Shown here: one piece after another, positions 1 through 5,573 of the stretch
How positions within the stretch are numbered: the stretch's first letter is position 1
Layout of the letters: every line of letters begins with the position of its first letter
DNA from: Bacteroidales bacterium
Lineage (GTDB): Bacteria > Bacteroidota > Bacteroidia > Bacteroidales > UBA3663
NCBI GenBank assembly: GCA_004557315.1
Contig: SFEH01000124.1
Span: forward strand, 1-5,699
Length of the DNA: 5,699 nucleotides
Direction of reading: 5' to 3'
Notes under the pieces: generated by a model
The model's database searches: none
Told to the model about the DNA's origin: nothing
The model's input: the letters and a program-made list of their open reading frames with translations, nothing else
Position numbers and translations under genes: made by a program

Positions 1-2
1 TG

Positions 3-22
3 GCGGGAGTTAGCGGGAGTTA
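3..22. repeat. Short tandem repeat, two copies of a 10-mer
   Basis: The unit GCGGGAGTTA occurs twice head to tail (3-12 and 13-22) and is followed by a related but diverged stretch, ACGGACAATA. On the other strand it reads TAACTCCCGC. The array may continue beyond the left edge. It lies just downstream of the methyltransferase gene, where no T-rich intrinsic terminator is visible. A 10-bp perfect palindrome, GTCAGCTGAC, sits at 39-48. The repetition is seen directly; its function is unknown. Confidence 0.6.
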
Positions 23-63
23 ACGGACAATAGATGGGGTCAGCTGACAATGATCGGCTTTGT

Positions 64-741
64 TTAGAGCACCCTTATCAGCGTCAGTCCATCGCGCATC
101 GGCAATATCACCTTCTCCACGCGGCTGTCCCTTGCTATCATGTCGTTGAATGCCTGTAGCCCTCGGGTCTGCAGGTCGCTTTCCTTCGGATTGCTGTCGA
201 GCACCTTGCCGTCCCAGAGCGTGTTGTCGGCAATGATAAGTCCACCCTTGCGCATGCGTGGCAGTATCAGCTCGTAGTACTTGCTGTAGATGCGCTTGTC
301 GGCATCGATGAAGCAGACATCCCATGTGTTGGGTAGGGTAGGGATGATGTCGAGCGCGTCGCCAATGTGCAGATGGAGCTTGTCGCGATGCTGGGATCGG
401 CTGAACATGTCGGTGATGAAATCCTCGAGTTCGTCGAAAATCTCGATGGTATGCAGTTCGGCCTTGCCTGTCTGCGGATCGGGAGTCAGCGCTTCGGCCA
501 TGCTCAATGCGCTATAGCCGCTGAATGTGCCAAGCTCAAGGATGTTGTGGGCATTGGCAAGGCTGCAGAGCATCTTGAGTATGCGTCCTTGCAGATGTCC
601 GCTGCACATGCGGCTGTAGGTGAGACGAAGATGAGTGAGACGCTGAACCTGATGCAGGAGCTCGGGTTCAGCATCTATGTGCTTCAACACATACTCGTCG
701 AGTGCTGAAGCCGTTTCTTCGTATCTCAATTCCTTATCCAT
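64..741 (-). CDS. Class I SAM-dependent O-methyltransferase, CCoAOMT/TrmR-like (Methyltransf_3 family)
   Basis: This is a 225-residue Rossmann-fold methyltransferase of the small cation-dependent O-methyltransferase family, which transfers a methyl group from S-adenosylmethionine to a hydroxyl. Motif I is ILELGTFSGYSALSMAEAL (67-85). A TIE acidic residue (E100) should bind the SAM ribose. The metal-binding set is visible as D146 in FIDADK and D172-N173 in ADNTLWDG. Length is normal for the family, with no signal peptide or membrane segment, so it is cytosolic. The ATG at 741 overlaps the 3' end of pyk by 8 bp (ATGGATAA), so translation is probably coupled, and it is the last visible gene of the aroQ-pyk operon. 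The family includes plant caffeoyl-CoA methyltransferases, catechol methyltransferases and Bacillus subtilis TrmR, which methylates 5-hydroxyuridine at tRNA position 34. A tRNA substrate is my favoured guess for a conserved bacterial copy, but the sequence alone does not decide it. Confidence 0.88.
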   Translation of the reverse strand: MDKELRYEETASALDEYVLKHIDAEPELLHQVQRLTHLRLTYSRMCSGHLQGRILKMLCSLANAHNILELGTFSGYSALSMAEALTPDPQTGKAELHTIEIFDELEDFITDMFSRSQHRDKLHLHIGDALDIIPTLPNTWDVCFIDADKRIYSKYYELILPRMRKGGLIIADNTLWDGKVLDSNPKESDLQTRGLQAFNDMIARDSRVEKVILPMRDGLTLIRVL

Positions 742-2212
742 TCATTGACAATTCTGCGAGGTCGATATAGCCGTCCTTCACGTTGAGGATTTTTTCTACG
801 GTGTTGATCTCCATGAAGCTTGCGCCCTTGTCGGTCGAGCCACCCACATAGGTGATCAGGTCCTTTGGATCAAGGAAGCTGTGCTCTTCGGTGAGGTGAG
901 TCAGACCGTGGAAGAGGAAGTTGCGGATGTTGCTGTCGGCACCGTATTCAACATAATGAGGCGATACGCCATAGCTCAATCCTAAACGACGGCACACTCT
1001 CATGTTGTAGCAGAGTGCATAGATCGGAGCCTTTGGTCGATAAGAACAGAGCACGCGCGAAGTGCGGCCAGTCTTGTTGTCGGTAATCAATGCCTTCGAA
1101 CCCATGCATTCGATGCTGAGAGCAGCCTGCTTGCAGAGGTAGGAAGTGACATTCGGCGATTGTGCCTCAAAATGGGCAGGCACCTCATAGCGCTGAGAGT
1201 CGATCTCGCGCTCTGCCTCCTCACACACCTTTGCCATGGTCTCGACAGCCTCGCGTGGATATGAGCCGTAGGCAGTCTCACCCGAAAGCATCACGGCATC
1301 GGTCTGTGCGAACACTGCATTGGCGATGTCACTGATTTCAGCACGTGTCGGACGAGGGTTCTTGATCATCGTGTGGAGCATCTGTGTTGCCACTATCACA
1401 GGCTTGTTGCGCTTCATGCACTTGCGGATGAGTTCTCGCTGTATGCCAGGGATCTTCTCCTGTGCCACTTCGATTCCGAGGTCGCCACGAGCCACCATCA
1501 CTCCGTATGCCACATCGAGGATCTCGTCGATGTTGTCAACACCTTCCTGATTCTCGATCTTGGCAATGATCTTGATCTTCGAACGCTGTGCATCGAGAAT
1601 CTCCTGAATGTCGAGCACATCCTGCTTGCTGCGCACAAACGAGTGGGCGATGAAGTCGATGTCCTCACGGATGGCGAGGTCGATGTTGTGCTTGTCTTTC
1701 TCGGTGAGCGAAGGGAGCTTGATGCTGACCCCTGGCACATTGACGCTCTTGCGCTGTCCCATCTCACCATGATTCTGCGCTTCGGCAATGAGAGTGTCGC
1801 CTTCCTTGGCAACCACCTTGAACGCCAGCTCGCCATCGTCGATGAGTACCGACGCACCTACAGGGACATCATCGGTGAAGTTGGCATAGTTCATCGAGAT
1901 CTGCTCGTGGGTAGAGACTCCATTCGGGTCGCCCACCATACGCACCTGATCACCTGGCTCAAACACTATCGACTTCTCTGTATATCCTTCCGGAAACACC
2001 GTTGTGCGGATTTCCGGACCTTTAGTATCTATAAGTATAGGAATCATCTTGCTCACCTTGCGCACATTGGCAATGAGGTTGTGGATTCCCTCGTCGTTGG
2101 CGTGGGCAGTGTTCATTCGCACCACGTTCATGCCTCGGTCATAGAGGTCTTTCAGAAAATCGACATCACAGTTGATGTCGCTGATTGTACATACGATTTT
2201 TGTCTTTTTCAT
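734..2212 (-). CDS. pyk: Pyruvate kinase
   Basis: This 492-residue cytosolic enzyme carries out the last step of glycolysis: phosphoenolpyruvate + ADP to pyruvate + ATP. The barrel A domain begins at residue 1, with RMN (32-34) and DTKGPEIRT (62-70). The lid B domain runs roughly 71-165. The active-site signature IKIIAKIENQEGV (213-225) holds catalytic K218 and metal ligand E220, and ARGDLG (241-246) provides D244. ATQMLHTMIKNPRPTRAEISD (about 275-295) and MLSGETAYG (308-316) are typical, and the C domain runs from about 355 to 480. E67 in GPEIRT is the residue linked to K+-dependent enzymes. The usual NxSHG potassium loop, however, reads NTAHA (34-38), with Ala at the Ser ligand position, which I believe is common in Bacteroidetes. 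The start lies 23 bp after the aroQ stop and no separate TAnnTTTG box precedes it, so it is probably cotranscribed with aroQ. The stop overlaps the methyltransferase start. Confidence 0.97.
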   Translation of the reverse strand: MKKTKIVCTISDINCDVDFLKDLYDRGMNVVRMNTAHANDEGIHNLIANVRKVSKMIPILIDTKGPEIRTTVFPEGYTEKSIVFEPGDQVRMVGDPNGVSTHEQISMNYANFTDDVPVGASVLIDDGELAFKVVAKEGDTLIAEAQNHGEMGQRKSVNVPGVSIKLPSLTEKDKHNIDLAIREDIDFIAHSFVRSKQDVLDIQEILDAQRSKIKIIAKIENQEGVDNIDEILDVAYGVMVARGDLGIEVAQEKIPGIQRELIRKCMKRNKPVIVATQMLHTMIKNPRPTRAEISDIANAVFAQTDAVMLSGETAYGSYPREAVETMAKVCEEAEREIDSQRYEVPAHFEAQSPNVTSYLCKQAALSIECMGSKALITDNKTGRTSRVLCSYRPKAPIYALCYNMRVCRRLGLSYGVSPHYVEYGADSNIRNFLFHGLTHLTEEHSFLDPKDLITYVGGSTDKGASFMEINTVEKILNVKDGYIDLAELSMNG

Positions 2213-2235
2213 ACCTTAAAATACCTTTTTCAACA

Positions 2236-2661
2236 TTAACACTTTGTAATAAAACTCAAGAGAGCAAGATGATATGACTCGAGACCGAACCCGATGATGA
2301 TACCACTTGCCGCTGGACTGATGAACGAGTGATGGCGGAACTCCTCGCGCTGATGCACATTGCTTATGTGTACCTCGATCACTGGCGTCTTGACAGCCTT
2401 GATGGCATCGTGAATGGCGACCGAAGTGTGAGTATAAGCACCCGCATTGAGAATGATGCCATCTACTCCGCCGAATCCTACTTCATGGATCTTGTCGATG
2501 ATGCTACCCTCGTGATTGCTCTGATAGTAATCGATCTCAACCTCAGGATGGGCAGCACGCATCTTGCCGAGATAATCCTCGAACGATGAAGAACCGTATA
2601 TCCCTGGCTCGCGTTTGCCAAGCAGGTTGAGGTTAGGTCCGTTAATGATAAGAATTCTCAT
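2236..2661 (-). CDS. aroQ: 3-dehydroquinate dehydratase, type II
   Basis: AroQ dehydrates 3-dehydroquinate to 3-dehydroshikimate, the third step of the shikimate pathway to chorismate and aromatic amino acids. The 141-residue length is normal for type II enzymes, which form dodecamers in the cytosol. The N-terminal signature NGPNLNLLGKREPGIYG (7-23) contains N10, R17 and the catalytic Y22. LNAGAYTHTS (71-80) contains N72 and H78, EVHISN (96-101) contains catalytic H98, and REEFRHHS (105-112) contains R109. I chose the ATG at 2661 because the family begins with MRILIINGPN; an in-frame ATG at 2748 would add 29 residues without homology and lies upstream of the predicted promoter -7 box. It heads the leftward operon aroQ-pyk-methyltransferase and is divergent from xerD. 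The sequence before the ATG is A-rich with no Shine-Dalgarno motif, as is usual in this phylum. Confidence 0.96.
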   Translation of the reverse strand: MRILIINGPNLNLLGKREPGIYGSSSFEDYLGKMRAAHPEVEIDYYQSNHEGSIIDKIHEVGFGGVDGIILNAGAYTHTSVAIHDAIKAVKTPVIEVHISNVHQREEFRHHSFISPAASGIIIGFGLESYHLALLSFITKC

Positions 2662-2667
2662 ATTTTT

Positions 2668-2699
2668 TTTGTATTGATAATTATTTTTGCATACCTTTG
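2668..2699 (+). promoter_or_regulatory. Predicted promoter of xerD
   Basis: A TTTG at 2668-2671 is followed after 20 bp by TACCTTTG at 2692-2699, matching the Bacteroidetes sigma-ABfr consensus (TTTG, 19-21 bp, TAnnTTTG). The predicted start near 2704-2707 leaves a leader of about 20 nt before the xerD ATG at 2727. The -7 box faces the aroQ -7 box across only 5 bp, so the two promoters probably cannot be occupied at the same time. Confidence 0.68.
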
Positions 2700-2704
2700 C
2701 GGTG

Positions 2705-2737
2705 CAAAGATAAACATTTTTTTTCAATGACCGACAA
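2705..2737 (-). promoter_or_regulatory. Predicted promoter of the aroQ-pyk-methyltransferase operon
   Basis: On the minus strand the Bacteroidetes -7 box TATCTTTG occupies 2712-2705 and continues as TATCTTTGCACC. The best -33 candidate is the weak TTG of ATTG (2737-2735), with a 22-bp spacer that is slightly longer than the usual 19-21. Transcription would start near 2697-2700, giving a leader of about 36-40 nt before the aroQ ATG at 2661. The -33 candidate lies inside the first codons of xerD. The -7 box is a full consensus match; the -33 assignment is uncertain. Confidence 0.65.
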
Positions 2738-3623
2738 TATTTTGACAAAATATTATACTTATTTAAAGTTCGAACGCAACTTTACCGACAATTCTGTCAT
2801 GGCTTACATGTCAGATATTGGCAAGTTGCAACGCTTTGCTGTTGAGAAAGGAAAGACTCTTCTGACGCTCGAACAATATGATATTGAGGAATTTGTGTCA
2901 GAGCTGTCTGACCTTGGTATTGAAGCAAGTTCGCAAAAGCGTATCCTTGTCGGAGCACGTTCCTTCTATAAGTTCGCCTTGCTCGACCGACTTGCCGAAA
3001 ATGACCCAACAGAGCTGATTGAATCCCCAAAACTTGGAGAACATCTGCCTGTAGTGCTTTCGGTCGATGAGGTCGATAGGATTATTTCGGCAGCTGATCC
3101 TTCGACTTGCGATGGACAGCGCAACAGGGCAATCCTCGAGACTCTCTATTCGTGTGGGCTGCGCGTGTCGGAGCTGATTGAGTTGAGGCTCTCCAACATC
3201 TATGAAGAGGAGGGATATATCTCGGTCTTTGGCAAAGGACGCAAGCAGCGCATCGTGCCCATAGCCGAATCGGCGCTCCGTGAGATTCACAACAGCCTCG
3301 CCTTCCGTTATGAACTCGATGTCAAGCACGGATTCGAGGATTACGTGTTCCTCAACCGCTTCGGACGCAAGCTGAGCCGCATCATGGTGTTCAATATCGT
3401 GAAACGCTACTGTGCCGAAGCAGGTGTTACGAAAGAGATCAGCCCGCACACCTTCCGTCATACCTTTGCCACCCATCTGCTTGAGGGAGGAGCCAACCTC
3501 AGAGCCATTCAGATGATGCTCGGACACGAGCAGATTTCCACCACCGAAATCTACACAAAAGTCGATAAGCAGATGCTCAGAGAAGAGATTTTGACATGTC
3601 ATCCAAGAAATAAGAGGCAATAA
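2727..3623 (+). CDS. xerD: Site-specific tyrosine recombinase XerD
   Basis: This is a 298-residue tyrosine recombinase, exactly the length of E. coli XerD. With a partner XerC-type protein, XerD resolves chromosome dimers at dif under FtsK control. The N-terminal core-binding (SAM-like) domain covers about 1-90 and the catalytic domain about 105-290. All six catalytic positions are visible: R146 in CGLRVSEL, K170 in FGKGRKQR, H241 and R244 in HTFRHTFATHLL, H267 in LGHEQIS, and the nucleophile Y276 in TEIYTKVD. I chose the ATG at 2727 because it gives the family-length N terminus; the in-frame ATG at 2697 falls in the promoter -7 region, upstream of the predicted transcript start. The neighbours are housekeeping genes with no integrase-type attachment repeats, so this is the chromosomal Xer protein and not a mobile-element integrase. 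XerC rather than XerD cannot be fully excluded, but length and motifs favour XerD. No terminator is visible before the next promoter. Confidence 0.93.
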   Translation: MTDNILTKYYTYLKFERNFTDNSVMAYMSDIGKLQRFAVEKGKTLLTLEQYDIEEFVSELSDLGIEASSQKRILVGARSFYKFALLDRLAENDPTELIESPKLGEHLPVVLSVDEVDRIISAADPSTCDGQRNRAILETLYSCGLRVSELIELRLSNIYEEEGYISVFGKGRKQRIVPIAESALREIHNSLAFRYELDVKHGFEDYVFLNRFGRKLSRIMVFNIVKRYCAEAGVTKEISPHTFRHTFATHLLEGGANLRAIQMMLGHEQISTTEIYTKVDKQMLREEILTCHPRNKRQ

Positions 3624-3645
3624 TTACAAAAAAAAGTTTAAAAAC

Positions 3646-3676
3646 TTGCACTATTCATAAAGATATAATATCTTTG
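3646..3676 (+). promoter_or_regulatory. Predicted strong promoter of the OmpA-like/TPR lipoprotein gene
   Basis: TTG (3646-3648) is followed after 20 bp by a perfect -7 box TATCTTTG (3669-3676), which runs on as TATCTTTGCACC. This 12-mer is identical to the one in the aroQ promoter. Transcription should start near 3681-3684, leaving a leader of about 40 nt that is very AT-rich with no Shine-Dalgarno motif. A small inverted repeat, AAGTTT/AAACTT (3634-3639 and 3642-3647), overlaps the -33 element and could be an operator or chance in AT-rich DNA. Confidence 0.8.
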
Positions 3677-3680
3677 CACC

Positions 3681-3701
3681 AAAATAATCCAAAATTATTT
3701 T
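3681..3701 (+). other. AT-only inverted repeat in the 5' leader
   Basis: AAAATAAT (3681-3688) and ATTATTTT (3694-3701) are perfect 8-bp inverted arms around a 5-base loop (CCAAA), lying at the predicted 5' end of the lipoprotein mRNA. A stem with no G-C pairs is weak, so it may be chance in AT-rich sequence. If real, a 5'-terminal hairpin could protect an abundant mRNA from decay. Confidence 0.3.
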
Positions 3702-3720
3702 ATAAACCTATTTAATAGTT

Positions 3721-5406
3721 ATGAAGAAAATTCTTTCTTTGATGTGTGCAGTAGCAGCAATCCTCTGCATGACATCTTGCGGTAAGAAGCTCGAGCCTCT
3801 TACTGCTGACAATTTCACTTGCAACCCTTCACCTCTCGTTGAAGTAGGCGGCAAGGTTGATGCAACCATCACAGTAACTTATCCTGAAAAGTACTTCAAG
3901 AAGAAGGCTATTCTCACCGTAACTCCAGTTCTCGTTTACGCTACTGGTGAGACAGCTTCTGAGCCTGTGACCTTCCAGGGTGAGAAGATCGTTGGCAATG
4001 ACAACACAGTCAGCTACAAGTATGGCGGCAACGCTACATTCAAGGCATCTTTCGACTACAAGGATGAGATGGCCAACAGCAAGCTCTATCTTGACTTCAA
4101 GGCTGAGACAAAGAGCGGCAAGGTTTATACTCTCCCACGTATCGCTATTGCTGATGGTGTGATCGCTACAGAGTCTCTTGCTACAGGCTATGGTGCAACT
4201 CCTGCTTATAGCAACGATAACTTCGTCAAGGATACTTTCGACAAGTATATCGCTAACCTCATCTATCAGAAGAACTCTTCTAACCTCCGTTCAAGCGAGA
4301 CAAAGAAGGCTGAGATGCAGGAAGTAGAGGCTATGATCAAGGCTACAAAGGACGAGGAGCGTCGCGAGTTTGAAGGCATCGAGATGATCTCTACAGCATC
4401 GCCAGAAGGTGCTTACTCACTCAATGAGCGTCTTGCTAACAACCGTGAGTCAGCTTCTACAAAGTACCTCCAGAAGATGCTCAAGAAGGCAAAGATGGAA
4501 GGTCAGATCACTCCTGAGCAGGTAGCTGAGAACTGGGAAGGTTTCAAGGAGCTCGTTGAGCAGTCTAACCTCCAGGACAAGGCTCTCGTTCTCAACGTTC
4601 TCGCTCGCATCAGCGATCCTGAGCAGCGTGAGCAGGAGATCCGCAACCTTTCTGCTGCTTACAAGGAACTTGCAGAAGATATTCTCCCACAGCTCCGTTA
4701 TTCTAAGGTGACTGCCACTGTCAAGAACATCGGACATACCGATGATGAGATCCTTGCACTCGTCAACAGCGACTCTAAGGCTCTCACACTTGAGGAGCTT
4801 CTCTATGCTGCTAACCTCGTGAAGGAGAACAGCAAGAAGGTCGAGATCCTCAACATCGCAGACAAGAACTTCCCACAGGATCTCCGCGCTAAGAACAATA
4901 TCGCTGACATCAAGTATAAGGAAGGCAACTATGCTGAGGCAGAGAAGATCTGGAACGAGATCATCAAGAAGAACCCTAACATGCCAGAGGCTAACCTCAA
5001 CCTCGGTCTCGTAGCTCTCAACAACGGTGACCTCAACAAGGCTGCTTCTTACTTCGGCAAGGCTGGTACATGCGCTGAGTATGGCGAGGCTATGGGTACT
5101 CTCCTCACTAACCAGGGTAACTACTCTGCTGCTTGCGACTACTTCGGAAAGGCAAAGACTAACAACGCTGCTGTAGCTCAGATCTGTGCTAACAACCTCA
5201 GCGCTGCAAAGTCAACTCTCGAAGCAGTTCAGGACAAGAACGCTACAACTTACTACCTTCTCGCTATCGTTGGTGCTCGCACAAACAACTCTGATGCAGT
5301 AAGCACTAACCTCAAGAAGGCAGTGTCGCTTGACGGCGCTCTCAAGGCTAAGGCAGCTAACGACATCGAGTTCGCCAAGTTCGCCAGCATCGTCAATGGT
5401 CTCTGA
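3721..5406 (+). CDS. SPII lipoprotein with interrupted OmpA-like domain and C-terminal TPR repeats
   Basis: This is a 561-residue exported lipoprotein. The signal peptide (1-19) ends in the lipobox MTSC, with lipidated C20. The next residues, GKKLEP, lack the acidic surface-export signature known in Bacteroidetes lipoproteins, so I infer a periplasm-facing outer-membrane anchor. Residues about 28-150 look beta-rich. Residues about 178-335 resemble the ASPEG subtype of OmpA-like peptidoglycan-binding domains: ISTASPEGAYSLNERLANNR (223-242) aligns with the OmpA motif and keeps the meso-DAP-binding Arg (R242), but the usual Asp is Ser (S227). A helical segment with NWEGFKELVEQS (271-282), ending in LPQLRYSKVTATV (322-334), looks like an insertion before the last strand. 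TPR-like helices follow: about 386-419, 422-452 and 453-480. Codon use (AAG, AAC, GCT, CTC almost throughout) and a consensus promoter suggest very high expression. I do not recognise a named gene; a structural or scaffold role at the cell wall/outer membrane is inferred. Confidence 0.85.
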   Translation: MKKILSLMCAVAAILCMTSCGKKLEPLTADNFTCNPSPLVEVGGKVDATITVTYPEKYFKKKAILTVTPVLVYATGETASEPVTFQGEKIVGNDNTVSYKYGGNATFKASFDYKDEMANSKLYLDFKAETKSGKVYTLPRIAIADGVIATESLATGYGATPAYSNDNFVKDTFDKYIANLIYQKNSSNLRSSETKKAEMQEVEAMIKATKDEERREFEGIEMISTASPEGAYSLNERLANNRESASTKYLQKMLKKAKMEGQITPEQVAENWEGFKELVEQSNLQDKALVLNVLARISDPEQREQEIRNLSAAYKELAEDILPQLRYSKVTATVKNIGHTDDEILALVNSDSKALTLEELLYAANLVKENSKKVEILNIADKNFPQDLRAKNNIADIKYKEGNYAEAEKIWNEIIKKNPNMPEANLNLGLVALNNGDLNKAASYFGKAGTCAEYGEAMGTLLTNQGNYSAACDYFGKAKTNNAAVAQICANNLSAAKSTLEAVQDKNATTYYLLAIVGARTNNSDAVSTNLKKAVSLDGALKAKAANDIEFAKFASIVNGL

Positions 5407-5433
5407 TTCTATTGATAGGTTCTGAAAAATATT

Positions 5434-5465
5434 GCCTGCAAGGATAAGTTCTTGCAGGCTTTTTT
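5434..5465 (+). terminator. Intrinsic terminator of the lipoprotein gene
   Basis: A perfect 9-bp stem, GCCTGCAAG (5434-5442) with CTTGCAGGC (5451-5459), encloses an 8-base loop and is followed at once by six T residues (5460-5465). It starts 27 bp after the TGA stop. Five A residues at 5425-5429 give a partial U-run on the opposite strand, so some termination of the convergent leftward gene is possible. Confidence 0.93.
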
Positions 5466-5486
5466 ATTGGGTATTAAGATTGTTAT

Positions 5487-5567
5487 GGTGTTAAGAATTT
5501 CACTGCCACTATAAAAAAATAGAACTTGATTCTCCTGAAATTTTCACGAGCGAAGCGCCTTAACACC
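5487..5567. repeat. Spaced 9-bp inverted repeat in the convergent intergenic region
   Basis: GGTGTTAAG (5487-5495) and its exact reverse complement CTTAACACC (5559-5567) are separated by 63 bp, between the lipoprotein terminator and the stop of the leftward gene. The interval contains GAATTTCAC and GAAATTTTCAC, a partial second similarity, and an A7 run at 5513-5519. There is no open reading frame of note. It may be a remnant of a dispersed intergenic repeat; no clear terminator for the leftward gene could be identified here. Confidence 0.4.
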
Positions 5568-5573
5568 TTCACA

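Noticed and set aside
1373..2239. A 288-codon open frame on the plus strand opposite pyk
   Set aside because: It lies wholly antisense to a clearly conserved pyruvate kinase, its product is rich in His/Leu/Val without any motif, and no promoter box precedes it. It is a shadow of pyk codon bias.
2697..2726. An upstream in-frame ATG that would lengthen XerD by 10 residues
   Set aside because: It overlaps the xerD -7 box, upstream of the predicted transcript start, and the shorter start gives the standard 298-residue protein.
2662..2748. An upstream in-frame ATG that would lengthen AroQ by 29 residues
   Set aside because: The family begins at MRILIINGPN, and the longer start would lie upstream of the predicted transcription start and inside xerD codons.
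2898..3620. A 240-codon open frame on the minus strand opposite xerD
   Set aside because: It is antisense to a complete XerD with all catalytic residues and has no recognisable domain or promoter.
2727..3623. XerD as the integrase of a mobile or invertible element
   Set aside because: The neighbours are housekeeping genes, no attachment-site repeats or invertible segment flank it, and its length and motifs match chromosomal XerD.
3634..3647. AAGTTT/AAACTT hairpin as a terminator for xerD
   Set aside because: The stem is only 6 bp with a 2-base loop and has no T-run after it, and it overlaps the -33 element of the next promoter.
5541..5567. GC-rich stretch around GAGCGAAGCGCC as a terminator for the leftward partial gene
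   Set aside because: Only a 3-4 bp stem can be formed and the nearest T-run on that strand is about 30 bases further on.
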